Source: Serinicoccus profundi
Lineage (GTDB): Bacteria; Actinomycetota; Actinomycetes; Actinomycetales; Dermatophilaceae
Length of the DNA: 64,000 nucleotides
Reading direction: 5' to 3'
Assembly (NCBI RefSeq): GCF_008001015.1
Contig: NZ_CP042862.1
Location: 620,001-684,000, forward strand
Below are positions 35,692 to 44,763 of the stretch, one piece after another. The notes below the pieces were generated by a model that saw nothing but the letters and a program-made list of their open reading frames with translations, was not told where the DNA came from and searched no databases. The position numbers and the translations under genes are program-made. Position 1 is the stretch's first letter. Each line of letters starts with the position of its first letter.

Positions 35692-35717
35692 CGTACGGCG
35701 GGATGTGGAGCCATAAT
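35692..35717 (+). promoter_or_regulatory. Promoter/operator region of vapBC
   Basis: CATAAT (35712-35717) lies 6 nt before the antitoxin ATG, so the message is probably leaderless. An 8-bp palindrome CCGTACGG (35692-35699) sits where an autoregulatory ribbon-helix-helix antitoxin could bind. Confidence 0.4.
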
Positions 35718-35723
35718 GGAGCC

Positions 35724-35954
35724 ATGCCCAACATCCAGATCAAGGGCGTGCCGGAAGAGACGCACGCCGTCCTGCGGCAGCGCGCGGCGCACGCCCACCA
35801 GTCACTCCAGGAGTACCTTCTCTCCCGTCTCATCAGTGAGGCCCAGCAGCCGACGCTGGAGGAGGTGCTCGACCGGGCCGCCAGACGGGACGGAGCCTCC
35901 CTGCCGTTGACGGACGCCGTGAGCACCCTGCGGTTCGAGCGTGCTCGTCGTTGA
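35724..35954 (+). CDS. vapB: VapB/FitA-type antitoxin
   Basis: The 76-residue protein starts MPNIQIKGVPEETHAVLRQRAAHAHQSLQEYLLSRL, a ribbon-helix-helix DNA-binding domain of the FitA/Arc type. A C-terminal toxin-binding tail (LTDAVSTLRFERARR) follows. It should neutralise the overlapping PIN toxin and repress the operon. Its last 14 bases overlap the toxin gene. It is the first gene of the accessory islet after mfd. Confidence 0.88.
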   Translation: MPNIQIKGVPEETHAVLRQRAAHAHQSLQEYLLSRLISEAQQPTLEEVLDRAARRDGASLPLTDAVSTLRFERARR

Positions 35955-36351
35955 TGCCAGCGTCCTCGCCGTCGCCCTTCTGGACGCCGGGCCGGACGGG
36001 GACCACCTTCGGGCACGGCTGCGCGGTGAGGACCTGGCAGCACCCAGCCTGGTCGACCTGGACGTCGTGTCGGTGTGGCGAGGCCTGGCCCGTGGTGGCC
36101 AGCTAGACGCCAGACGTGTCGCTGCTGCCCTCGACGACCTGCGCGCCCTGCCGTTGCAGCGGGTCGATCACCAGACACTCGTCGTCCGCTCCTGGGAGCT
36201 GCGGGAGGATCTCACGATCTACGACGCCTCCTACGTCGCCCTGGCTGAGGCGCTGCAGACAACCTTGCTCACGGGGGATCGGCGCATCGCTCGGGCCCCC
36301 GGCCCGAGATGCGCCATCGAGATCGCCAGGCCGCCCTCGCGCCCGCGCTGA
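35941..36351 (+). CDS. vapC: VapC-type PIN-domain ribonuclease toxin
   Basis: The 136-residue PIN domain opens with LVVDASVLAVALLDAG (first catalytic Asp), then SLVDLDVVSVWRGLARGG (second acidic position is Asp where Glu is usual). DLTIYDASYVALAEAL and LLTGDRRIARAPG carry the third and fourth acidic residues. The protein should cleave RNA (often tRNA or rRNA) when free of antitoxin. The GTG start at 35941 lies inside the antitoxin gene, so translation is coupled. It looks intact. Confidence 0.88.
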   Translation: MLVVDASVLAVALLDAGPDGDHLRARLRGEDLAAPSLVDLDVVSVWRGLARGGQLDARRVAAALDDLRALPLQRVDHQTLVVRSWELREDLTIYDASYVALAEALQTTLLTGDRRIARAPGPRCAIEIARPPSRPR

Positions 36352-36514
36352 GACATGCAGGCCTGGGGGTGGCTGGGTGGCCTCTGATGCACTGCCGCTG
36401 GCCTTCGCCGCAGAAACGTGACCCACCTCAGGTCGACATATCGCATCGTCGATGCACGGGACTTCTCTTCCTAGCCGCACGTGGATGCGGAGCATCCGAC
36501 TCGGCCGACCGCGG

Positions 36515-36828
36515 CTACTCCAGCAAGGGAATGTCGAGGTCGTAGGCGAGCGCGAAGGCCCTGGCGAGACGACGCTCCTGCTCGGACGTGAGGAAACCCA
36601 ACGTCCGTCCCCAGCAGGTCGACGGGGATGGTGAGGACGTTGTCCACCGAGACGGCACTGTCGTGGTCCAGCCCGTTGACCGGTCCGACCGGCACCTCGC
36701 TGGACAGTCCCTTGATGGTCGACGTGATGGGGGCCACGGTGACCTTCGTCATGACCGGGCGCAGCATCCCGGGTCAGGACGAGAACGGGGCGGGTCTTGT
36801 CCAGCCGCGCCAGACAGATCTCGCGCAC
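36515..36828 (-). pseudogene. mazF: MazF-type endoribonuclease toxin broken by two frameshifts
   Basis: Three pieces in different frames together read as a normal MazF: REICLARLDKTRPVLVLTR (from GTG 36828), then RPVMTKVTVAPITSTIKGL...DSAVSVDNVLTIPVDLLG, then GFLTSEQERRLARAFALAYD ... LLE and TAG at 36515. The first shift is near 36769, where one extra base sits in GGGATGCTGCG. The second is near 36605. Each piece is well conserved, so decay is recent or the indels are sequence errors. It follows the intact antitoxin with a 3-nt gap. Confidence 0.75.
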
Positions 36829-36831
36829 AGA

Positions 36832-37065
36832 TCAGTCGTCCAGCGTCGCGTGGGCCGCGGACCACGCGACGAGATCGTCGAGGTCATCGGCCGCGCCCGT
36901 GTCCTCGAGGGTCTGTGCGTCCTGCTCTGCAGCCTGCAGACGCATCTCGCGCTCCAGGGACGCAGCCACCAGTGCGGCACGACTGGGCGCCTTGCCGCTG
37001 GCGACGCTCCGGTCCAGGAAGCGGACCATCTCGTCTGGGAGCCGAACCGCGATCTGAGTGGTCAT
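36832..37065 (-). CDS. mazE: MazE-like ribbon-helix-helix antitoxin
   Basis: The 77-residue protein starts TQIAVRLPDEMVRFLDRSVASGKAPSRAALVAASLEREMRLQ, a ribbon-helix-helix DNA-binding domain, with an acidic C-terminal toxin-binding tail (TLEDTGAADDLDDLVAWSAAHATLDD). ATG 37065 has TATGCT 6 nt upstream, so it is probably leaderless. Its toxin partner downstream is frameshifted, so this may be an orphan antitoxin acting only as a repressor, or cross-neutralising another MazF. Confidence 0.85.
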   Translation of the reverse strand: MTTQIAVRLPDEMVRFLDRSVASGKAPSRAALVAASLEREMRLQAAEQDAQTLEDTGAADDLDDLVAWSAAHATLDD

Positions 37066-37071
37066 GCACCC

Positions 37072-37077
37072 AGCATA
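37072..37077 (-). promoter_or_regulatory. -10 box of mazE, leaderless type
   Basis: On the minus strand TATGCT is followed by six bases and then ATG at 37065. The box is part of a GGTATGCT word. Confidence 0.4.
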
Positions 37078-37115
37078 CCGCTACGCATCCCGATATGGGA
37101 TGCGACGGGGCGTGG

Positions 37116-37820
37116 TCAGGTGAAGCGCAGGAGGTGCAGGCCGGCCCCCGTGACGTGCGGGATGGTCTCGAGGATTCAAGGGTAGTGCGGGTCGCTGACG
37201 TGCCCGTCGAAGAACATCGGCTCCCCGGCGTCTGCGGTGCGACGCACGGCCGCACGCATCGCTGCGCGGACGTCCTCCAGTGCACTCGGCGCGTCGGGGT
37301 CGACCGCTTCGGTGACGACGCACACCGGGCCCTCCGGCTCGCGGAAGCTCAAGGCCACCGCCGTGGGTATGCCGTCGCGCAGGATGAGCACGCTCAGCTC
37401 GGGCGCCAGGTCCTCGGCCAGCATCGGCCCGAAGATCTCGCGTGCGGCGACCTCGTCCTCGAGCGGCGACCACCCCGCGTGGACCCAGGTGTAGACCCGG
37501 ATCCAGAGATCGAGGATCTCCTGCGCGTCGAGCCCGTCGACCTCGCCGAGGGTGGCCCCAGCAGGCAGGCTCTCGTCCGCCCAGGCGGCATTGGTCGGCT
37601 CCGCGCCGTCCACCTCCGACGGCGGGCACACCTGGAAGACGGCATCCCCGCCGCGTCGCGGAGTGCCGTCGCGAGCTCGCGGGTCGCCTCGACCGGCACC
37701 TGCTCATCGACGCTCAGCCAACCGAAGGAGCGGCTGAGGGCGCCCGATGAAGGCCTGGGCCGCGTGCGTCCCGTCGGTGGCCGACCAGCGCGTGCCGGGT
37801 TCGGTCTCCGTGATCTCCAT
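37116..37820 (-). pseudogene. Decayed gene of unknown function with two frameshifts and an in-frame stop
   Basis: From ATG 37820 the frame gives MEITETEPGTRWSATDGTHA then AQAFIG. It must shift to read LSRSFGWLSVDEQVPVEATR, and shift again near 37645 to read VFQVCPPSEVDGAEPTNAAW and onward to GEPMFFDGHVSDPHYP. A TGA at 37176-37178 interrupts it, but the same frame resumes ILETIPHVTGAGLHLLRFT to TGA 37116-37118. Codon bias holds through all pieces. The family is not recognised with confidence; the middle part has some acetyltransferase-like look. The promoter TAGCCT 6 nt upstream is intact. Confidence 0.65.
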
Positions 37821-37826
37821 CCGGGC

Positions 37827-37852
37827 AGGCTACGTCGGGAGATCGCTACGGT
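37827..37852. promoter_or_regulatory. Divergent leaderless promoters of the NUDIX gene and the decayed gene
   Basis: On the plus strand TACGGT (37847-37852) is 6 nt before GTG 37859. On the minus strand TAGCCT (37827-37832) is 6 nt before ATG 37820. The two boxes face away from each other with 14 bp between them. Confidence 0.4.
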
Positions 37853-37858
37853 GAACCC

Positions 37859-38293
37859 GTGGAGAAGGTACAGACGGACAAGGTGGTGTGCTACATCGTC
37901 TCGGCGGGCTGTCTCCTCGTCTTCACCCACCGTGATCTTCCCCTCGACGAGGTGGGCGTACAGGTGCCAGCCGGGAGTATCAGACCAGGAGAGGACCCCG
38001 CCGCCGCCGCACTCCGGGAAGCGTCCGAGGAGACGGGCCTCGGCGATCTCAGGGTGCTCCGAAAGCTTGGTGAGGCGGACTACGACATCACTCCCTATCG
38101 CCCGGTGGTCATGCACCGACACTTCTTCGAGCTCACCACGGACTGCCCTGTCGATGACCGGTGGCCCAGTCGGGAGCCCGACCCCGAGGGTGGAGGACGC
38201 GGTCCGGTGTTCGACTGCTACTGGATCCCGCTGGAGCAGGGGCACGTCCTGTCGGGCGGACTCGGCGCGCTTCTAGGGTGCGTCGTTCCCTGA
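37859..38293 (+). CDS. NUDIX hydrolase
   Basis: The 144-residue protein carries a full NUDIX box at about residues 40-62 (AGSIRPGEDPAAAALREASEETGL; consensus GX5EX7REUXEEXGU). A C-terminal beta region with RHFFELTT and FDCYWIPLEQGHVLSGGLGALLG follows. It should hydrolyse a nucleoside diphosphate linked to X; the substrate cannot be told. The GTG start has TACGGT 6 nt upstream. It lies in the accessory islet and converges on the next gene. Confidence 0.88.
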   Translation: MEKVQTDKVVCYIVSAGCLLVFTHRDLPLDEVGVQVPAGSIRPGEDPAAAALREASEETGLGDLRVLRKLGEADYDITPYRPVVMHRHFFELTTDCPVDDRWPSREPDPEGGGRGPVFDCYWIPLEQGHVLSGGLGALLGCVVP

Positions 38294-38370
38294 GTTTTGC
38301 GGGGCTGCGTGATCGTCGTGACCGCCCCAGACTGCACGGGCCCGCCTGGGTCCGACAGCCAGGCCCGCCC

Positions 38371-38811
38371 TCAGTGGACGAAGGTCTCCAGGGTGGCGCC
38401 GAGCCGGGGGAGGGCCGCGACGACGTGCTCCTTCGCCTTGCCGCGGAAGGAGGCATACACCCGGCCCAGGGGGTTGCCCTCGACCCGGGCGGAGGCGGAG
38501 TCGGCGACCGCGAGGAGCTCGTCGGCGACCTGGCCCGAGCGCGCCGGGTCGGAGAGGTAGGTGCCGAAGGGGAGGTCGCCCTTGGCGTCGTAGTGCGGGT
38601 CGAGCGCGCGGGCCAGGCCGGGCAGGAGGCGGTCCACGCCCTTGCGCACGTTGCTCTCGCTGGCCCTCTTGGCCCCCGCGAAGGCGGTCTTGAGCATCGT
38701 GCCGGAGATGCCCTTCTTGGTGGAGACCTCGGCGTCGGCGAGGACGAGGAGGGCGTCGACGACCCGGGGTCGCGTCGCCGGGTCCAGGACTGCGGTGCTC
38801 AGGGTGCTCAT
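38371..38811 (-). CDS. Conserved actinobacterial protein (resembles DUF6918)
   Basis: The 146-residue soluble, largely helical protein contains VVDALLVLADAEVSTKKGISGTMLKTAFAGAKRASESNVRKGVDRLLPGLARALDPHYD and ends FRGKAKEHVVAALPRLGATLETFVH. It is recognisable as a conserved actinobacterial family I associate with DUF6918; no function is known. ATG 38811 is preferred over the upstream ATG 38823 because of a CATGCT box 7 nt before it. It is divergent from the lipoprotein gene. Confidence 0.65.
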   Translation of the reverse strand: MSTLSTAVLDPATRPRVVDALLVLADAEVSTKKGISGTMLKTAFAGAKRASESNVRKGVDRLLPGLARALDPHYDAKGDLPFGTYLSDPARSGQVADELLAVADSASARVEGNPLGRVYASFRGKAKEHVVAALPRLGATLETFVH

Positions 38812-38866
38812 GGAGCCGAGCATGCCACGACGGGAGCCTCGGGCGCGTCATGCGATGATGACCATC

Positions 38867-39378
38867 GTGAAGCGCGCACACTCCCTCCCTCTCGCAGCCT
38901 CGATCGCCGCGGTCGCACTGGCCGGGTGCAGCGGGGTCGGCATGACCGAGGGTGTCGTCATCGACGGCACCGGCTACAGCGTCGAGGAGGTGCAGGAGGC
39001 CAGCCAGCAGCTCAGCGTCGTGTCGCCCGAGCCGGTCGACACCGCGGGCGCCATCTATCAGGCCGGCCTCGCGCCGCTGCTCAGCGGCTGGTTCGAGGGC
39101 ACGAGCTATGAGATCACCGACAGTGAGATCCGCAGCGAGCTGTCCGACGCCGGGCTCGAGGACGAGGCCGGGGACCTCACCGTCGAGGCCGTGAAGTTCC
39201 AGCGCTATGCCGCCCTCACCGGTGACCAGGCCGCGATGTCCAGCGAGGAACTCGCGCCCGTGCTCGCCGAGCTCCAGTCCCTGACCGAGGACGACATCGG
39301 CGCGCTGCCGGTCGAGGTCAACCCGCGCTTCGGCTCCTGGGGCCCGGCCGGTCAGGGCATCGTGCCCGAGGTGCCCGA

Positions 39379-39403
<25 letters not shown>
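38867..39403 (+). CDS. Lipoprotein upstream of mazG (SurA-N/LpqU-position protein)
   Basis: The 178-residue lipoprotein has a short basic start, a hydrophobic core (LPLAASIAAVALAGC) and a lipobox with Cys21. The mature part (MTEGVVIDGTGYSVEEVQEASQQL...) resembles the N-terminal helical domain of SurA-like proteins but lacks a PPIase domain. GTG 38867 is favoured: GATGAT lies 7 nt upstream and the signal peptide is then compact. ATG 38855/38858 are alternatives. It overlaps mazG by 25 bp. The place next to mazG and eno matches lpqU of mycobacteria, though sequence kinship is not shown. Confidence 0.75.
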
Positions 39404-41790
<2,387 letters not shown>

Positions 41791-41792
<2 letters not shown>

Positions 41793-41823
41793 GGCCCCAC
41801 CTGGCCAGAGCTCTGGGGGCCTC
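41791..41823 (+). terminator. Hairpin overlapping the eno stop codon
   Basis: GAGGCCCC (41791-41798) pairs with GGGGCCTC (41816-41823). The loop itself holds the 12-bp palindrome CCAGAGCTCTGG (41805-41816), which overlaps the right arm by one base. The stem begins within the TGA codon. Confidence 0.5.
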
Positions 41824-41849
41824 CGCCCTCGGATGACACCCTGGTCACG

Positions 41850-41897
41850 GTCATCGGGCCAGGGCGCAGGAAGTGCTCTGCGCCCTGGCCCGATGAC
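41850..41897. terminator. 20-bp perfect hairpin downstream of eno
   Basis: The 20 bases at 41850-41869 (GTCATCGGGCCAGGGCGCAG) are the exact reverse complement of 41878-41897, separated by an 8-nt loop (GAAGTGCT). No U-tract follows. The structure lies 120 bp before the septum-initiator gene and would insulate it from eno transcription. Confidence 0.6.
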
Positions 41898-42017
41898 GTG
41901 CACAGGTTCGGCCCGGGCCGACGAGCCCCTCGGCGCGGCGTCCGGCGCGCCCGCGAGCGGTCGGCATACCCTGGCCTCACCCGTCACACCGACCCCACCT
42001 GATCGACAAGGAGCCCG

Positions 42018-42560
42018 ATGAGCACGGCCCGTGGCCCGCGCGACCGGCGCACCTCCCGCGCCGGCAGCCGACCCACCGGCCCCGCGCGCCGCACCTCGGC
42101 CCGCCCGGGAGGCCGCTCGGCGACCGCGACCCCGGCGGTGGGGCAGCGGCCCACCCCCGTCCACGTGCGCCGGCTGCTGACCCTCGGCGTCCTGCTCGTC
42201 GTCATGGCCCTCGTCGTGGCGCCGGCGTTGTCGGGCTACCTGCGCCAGCGGGCCGACATCGGCGCGCTCCATCAGGAGATCGCCACCGAGAAGGAAGAGA
42301 TCGCCGCGCTGGAGCAGGAGCTCGCGCGGTGGCGCGACGAGGATTACGTCGAGCAGCAGGCCCGCGAGCGGCTGCGTTTCGTCAAGGAGGGCGAGACCGC
42401 CTTCACGGTCATCGACGACACGGGAAGCGACTACACTGAGACGCTGCCAGGAATGGCCCCGGTGAGTGATGACGTGATTGCCGACAGCCCGTGGTACGGC
42501 CAGGTGTGGGAATCCGTGACGATCGCGAACGAGGGGCTCCCCGAGACCACGGAGCCGTGA
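42018..42560 (+). CDS. FtsB/DivIC-family septum formation initiator
   Basis: This 180-residue bitopic membrane protein has an Arg/Ser/Thr-rich cytoplasmic N-terminus (1-50). A single helix (LLTLGVLLVVMALVVAPALSGY, about 53-74) follows, then an extracellular coiled coil (ADIGALHQEIATEKEEIAALEQELARWRDEDYVEQQARERLRFVKEGE). The YVEQQARERLxFVxxGE segment is the FtsB/DivIC signature. It joins the divisome with FtsQ/FtsL-type partners. The position eno-divIC-DUF501-ppx is conserved in actinobacteria. Confidence 0.93.
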   Translation: MSTARGPRDRRTSRAGSRPTGPARRTSARPGGRSATATPAVGQRPTPVHVRRLLTLGVLLVVMALVVAPALSGYLRQRADIGALHQEIATEKEEIAALEQELARWRDEDYVEQQARERLRFVKEGETAFTVIDDTGSDYTETLPGMAPVSDDVIADSPWYGQVWESVTIANEGLPETTEP

Positions 42561-42584
42561 GCCCACGGCTCCGCAGAGAAGGAC

Positions 42585-43223
42585 ATGAGCGAACTCGACC
42601 GCACCACGCTCGACGAGACTCCCACCGAGGAGGATCTCGAGGTCATCACCCGTCAGCTCGGCCGTGAGCCGCGCGGGGTCGTCTCGATCGTGCACCGCTG
42701 CCCCTGCGGCTGCCCCACGGTGATCCGCACCGAGCCGAGACTGCCGGACGGCACCCCCTTCCCCACGAGCTTCTACGCCACCTGCCCCAAGCTCACCGGC
42801 GCGATCTCGACGCTGGAGAGCGAGGGGCTGATGAAGGCGATGTCGAAGCGGCTGGCGGAGGACGAGGGTCTGCGCTGGGCCTATGCCCAGGCCCACGACG
42901 ACTACCTGCGCCGCCGCGAGGAGCTGGCCCACGTGCCGGAGATCGCCGGCATCAGCGCAGGAGGTATGCCCAACCGGGTCAAGTGCCTGCACGTGCTCGT
43001 CGCGCACAGCCTGGCGGCCGGTCCGGGCGTCAACCCGCTGGGCGACGAAGCCATCGCCGCGCTGCCCGACTGGTGGGAGGGCGGCTGCTGCTCGGGCCTG
43101 TCCGCGGTCGACGACGAGCGCTGCGACTCCTGCCCCAAGCACCACCCGCTGCCCGAGCCCCCGGCCGCCGAGGGCGAGCAGACCGAGGACCCGGAGGACC
43201 GGGCGGGCGGGTCCGCGGCATGA
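42585..43223 (+). CDS. DUF501-family protein
   Basis: The 212-residue protein contains the DUF501 core: RQLGREPRGVVSIVHRCPCGCPTVIRTEPRLPDGTPFPTSFYATCPKLTGAISTLESEGLMKAM and GGMPNRVKCLHVLVAHSLAAGPGVNPLGDEAIAALPDWW. The Cys-rich patches (CPCGCP, GCCSG, CDSCPKHH) suggest metal binding. The function is unknown. The last four bases overlap the ppx start (ATGA), so it is coupled to ppx. Confidence 0.93.
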   Translation: MSELDRTTLDETPTEEDLEVITRQLGREPRGVVSIVHRCPCGCPTVIRTEPRLPDGTPFPTSFYATCPKLTGAISTLESEGLMKAMSKRLAEDEGLRWAYAQAHDDYLRRREELAHVPEIAGISAGGMPNRVKCLHVLVAHSLAAGPGVNPLGDEAIAALPDWWEGGCCSGLSAVDDERCDSCPKHHPLPEPPAAEGEQTEDPEDRAGGSAA

Positions 43224-44188
43224 CGCGGGTCGGCGCCATCGACTGCGGCACCAACTCCATCCGGCTGCTCATCGCCGACCTCGTGCCGGGTGACGGCCCG
43301 GGCGGGGCACCGCTGCTGCGCGAGGTCACCCGCGAGATGCAGATCGTGCGCCTCGGCGAGGGCATCGACTCGACCGGCGCGATCAGCGAGGCCGCCATGT
43401 CCCGCACCCTCGCGGCCGCCGAGGGGTATGCCGCGCAGTGCCGGGAGGCGGGATGCGACCGGGTGCGCTTCGTCGCCACGTCGGCGTCGCGGGACGCCTC
43501 CAACGCGGCTGACTTCGTCGCCGGTGTGCAGGAGGCCTTCGGGTCCTTCGACGTCACCCCCGAGGTCGTGAGCGGCGAGGAGGAGGCGGCACTCTCCTTC
43601 GCCGGGGCCACCGGCCCGCTGCGGGACGCCGGTGCCCCGGGCCCCTACCTCGTCGTGGACATCGGCGGCGGGTCGACCGAGTTCGTGCTCGGTGACGCCA
43701 CCAACACGACGGTGGTGGCCTCCCGGTCGGTCGACATCGGGTGCGTGCGGATGACCGAGCGCCACCTGCACGACGACCCGCCCACCGAGGACCAGGTGTG
43801 GGCGGCGCTGTCCGACATCGTCCGGGCCGTCGACGACGCCGCGAGCACCGTCGACCTCTCCGAGGTCGGCACCCTCGTCGGCCTCGCCGGGTCGGTCACC
43901 ACGGTGACGGCGCACGCGCTCGGGCTGCCCGCCTACGAGCGCCATCGCATCCACGGCGCCGAGCTGCCCGTGGAGCAGGTGGTCGACGCCTGCACCGACC
44001 TGCTCCTGCGCCCCCGGAGCCGCCGCCGTGACCTGCCCTTCATGCACGAGGGGCGCGCCGACGTCATCGGCGCCGGCGCGCTCGTGTGGCGGACGGTCAT
44101 CCAGCGGGTGGCGCACGACGCGGGCCTGCGCACCGTGCGAGCCTCGGAGTCGGACATCCTCGACGGCATCGCGCTCTCCCAGGCCTGA
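43220..44188 (+). CDS. ppx: Exopolyphosphatase / guanosine pentaphosphate phosphatase (Ppx/GppA)
   Basis: The 322-residue ASKHA-fold phosphatase has AIDCGTNSIRLLIADLVPG (phosphate loop 1), EGIDSTGAISEAAM, RFVATSASRDASNAADFV, and the second loop YLVVDIGGGSTEFVLGD. It ends HEGRADVIGAGALVWRTVI. It would degrade polyphosphate or pppGpp. Full length for the short actinobacterial Ppx (PPX1/2 type, no C-terminal HD domain). It is the last gene of the eno-divIC-DUF501-ppx string. Confidence 0.93.
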   Translation: MTRVGAIDCGTNSIRLLIADLVPGDGPGGAPLLREVTREMQIVRLGEGIDSTGAISEAAMSRTLAAAEGYAAQCREAGCDRVRFVATSASRDASNAADFVAGVQEAFGSFDVTPEVVSGEEEAALSFAGATGPLRDAGAPGPYLVVDIGGGSTEFVLGDATNTTVVASRSVDIGCVRMTERHLHDDPPTEDQVWAALSDIVRAVDDAASTVDLSEVGTLVGLAGSVTTVTAHALGLPAYERHRIHGAELPVEQVVDACTDLLLRPRSRRRDLPFMHEGRADVIGAGALVWRTVIQRVAHDAGLRTVRASESDILDGIALSQA

Positions 44189-44196
44189 GGTCTGCT

Positions 44197-44217
44197 CGTC
44201 CACAGGATCTGTGGACG
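44197..44217 (+). terminator. Hairpin after ppx
   Basis: CGTCCACAG (44197-44205) and CTGTGGACG (44209-44217) form a 9-bp stem with a GAT loop, 9 nt after the ppx stop. There is no T-tract. Confidence 0.5.
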
Positions 44218-44599
44218 GCACGGTGGACGACCGGGGGACAACCTGTGCACCGCGACGCTGCGCCTGGGGAGGACACGCCGAGCACCACGGACACGCCGAC
44301 GGATGTGCGCAGATCCCTTGCGCGCCCCCGTCGCGGGGCGTAGACATGGTCCTACGCCACCCGAGAGGGAGGCGGGATCCACGGCAACGACGTGGTCCAC
44401 CCGAGGCTTCGGTCGCGGGATCTGGTGGCTCCGGCCACCACGTCCGACCCGGTGACGGGGTCGACGGGACCACCGCCGTTCCGCGGGTCGATCGGGACGT
44501 CACATCGCCCGGTCGCCGTGGGGCCAGGCCACCGCTCGTCGGCAGGCAGGCTTCACACCGGCTCCGGTCGGCGTCACTCCGGTGGCACCGGTCAGCCGC

Positions 44600-44638
44600 T
44601 GAGGGGCCCTTGACACTCATACTGTCGAGGGCCCCTCA
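44600..44638. terminator. Long hairpin 125 bp upstream of the M14 gene
   Basis: TGAGGGGCCCTTGACA (44600-44615) pairs with TGTCGAGGGCCCCTCA (44623-44638) with one T-G wobble and a 7-nt loop (CTCATAC). It may be a U-less terminator or a leader structure. Confidence 0.5.
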
Positions 44639-44763
44639 CCTGTGTGCCGGGTATGCCGGGGGCCAACCGGGTAAGGGTTCGGTCAAGTCTGCGGTAAGCG
44701 CTTGTCCCACCGGGCGGTAGCGGGTGTCGTGGGGGTACCCCCCCACTGTCGAAGGAGACACCT

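Larger units (their letters stand above)
44189..44763. other. 575-bp intergenic region between ppx and the M14 peptidase gene
   Basis: No credible gene is seen. The region holds the ppx hairpin (44197-44217), a 16-bp stem at 44600-44638, a GGTATGCC word at 44651, a perfect 12-bp palindrome GGGGGTACCCCC (44731-44742) and the ribosome site GAAGGAG before ATG 44764. The stretch 44340-44590 shows no motif I can name. Confidence 0.6.

Noticed and set aside
44392-44613. Short plus-strand frame in the ppx-M14 gap
   Set aside because: It has no ribosome site, is low complexity (Ser/Gly/Pro/Arg), and ends inside the hairpin at 44600-44638.
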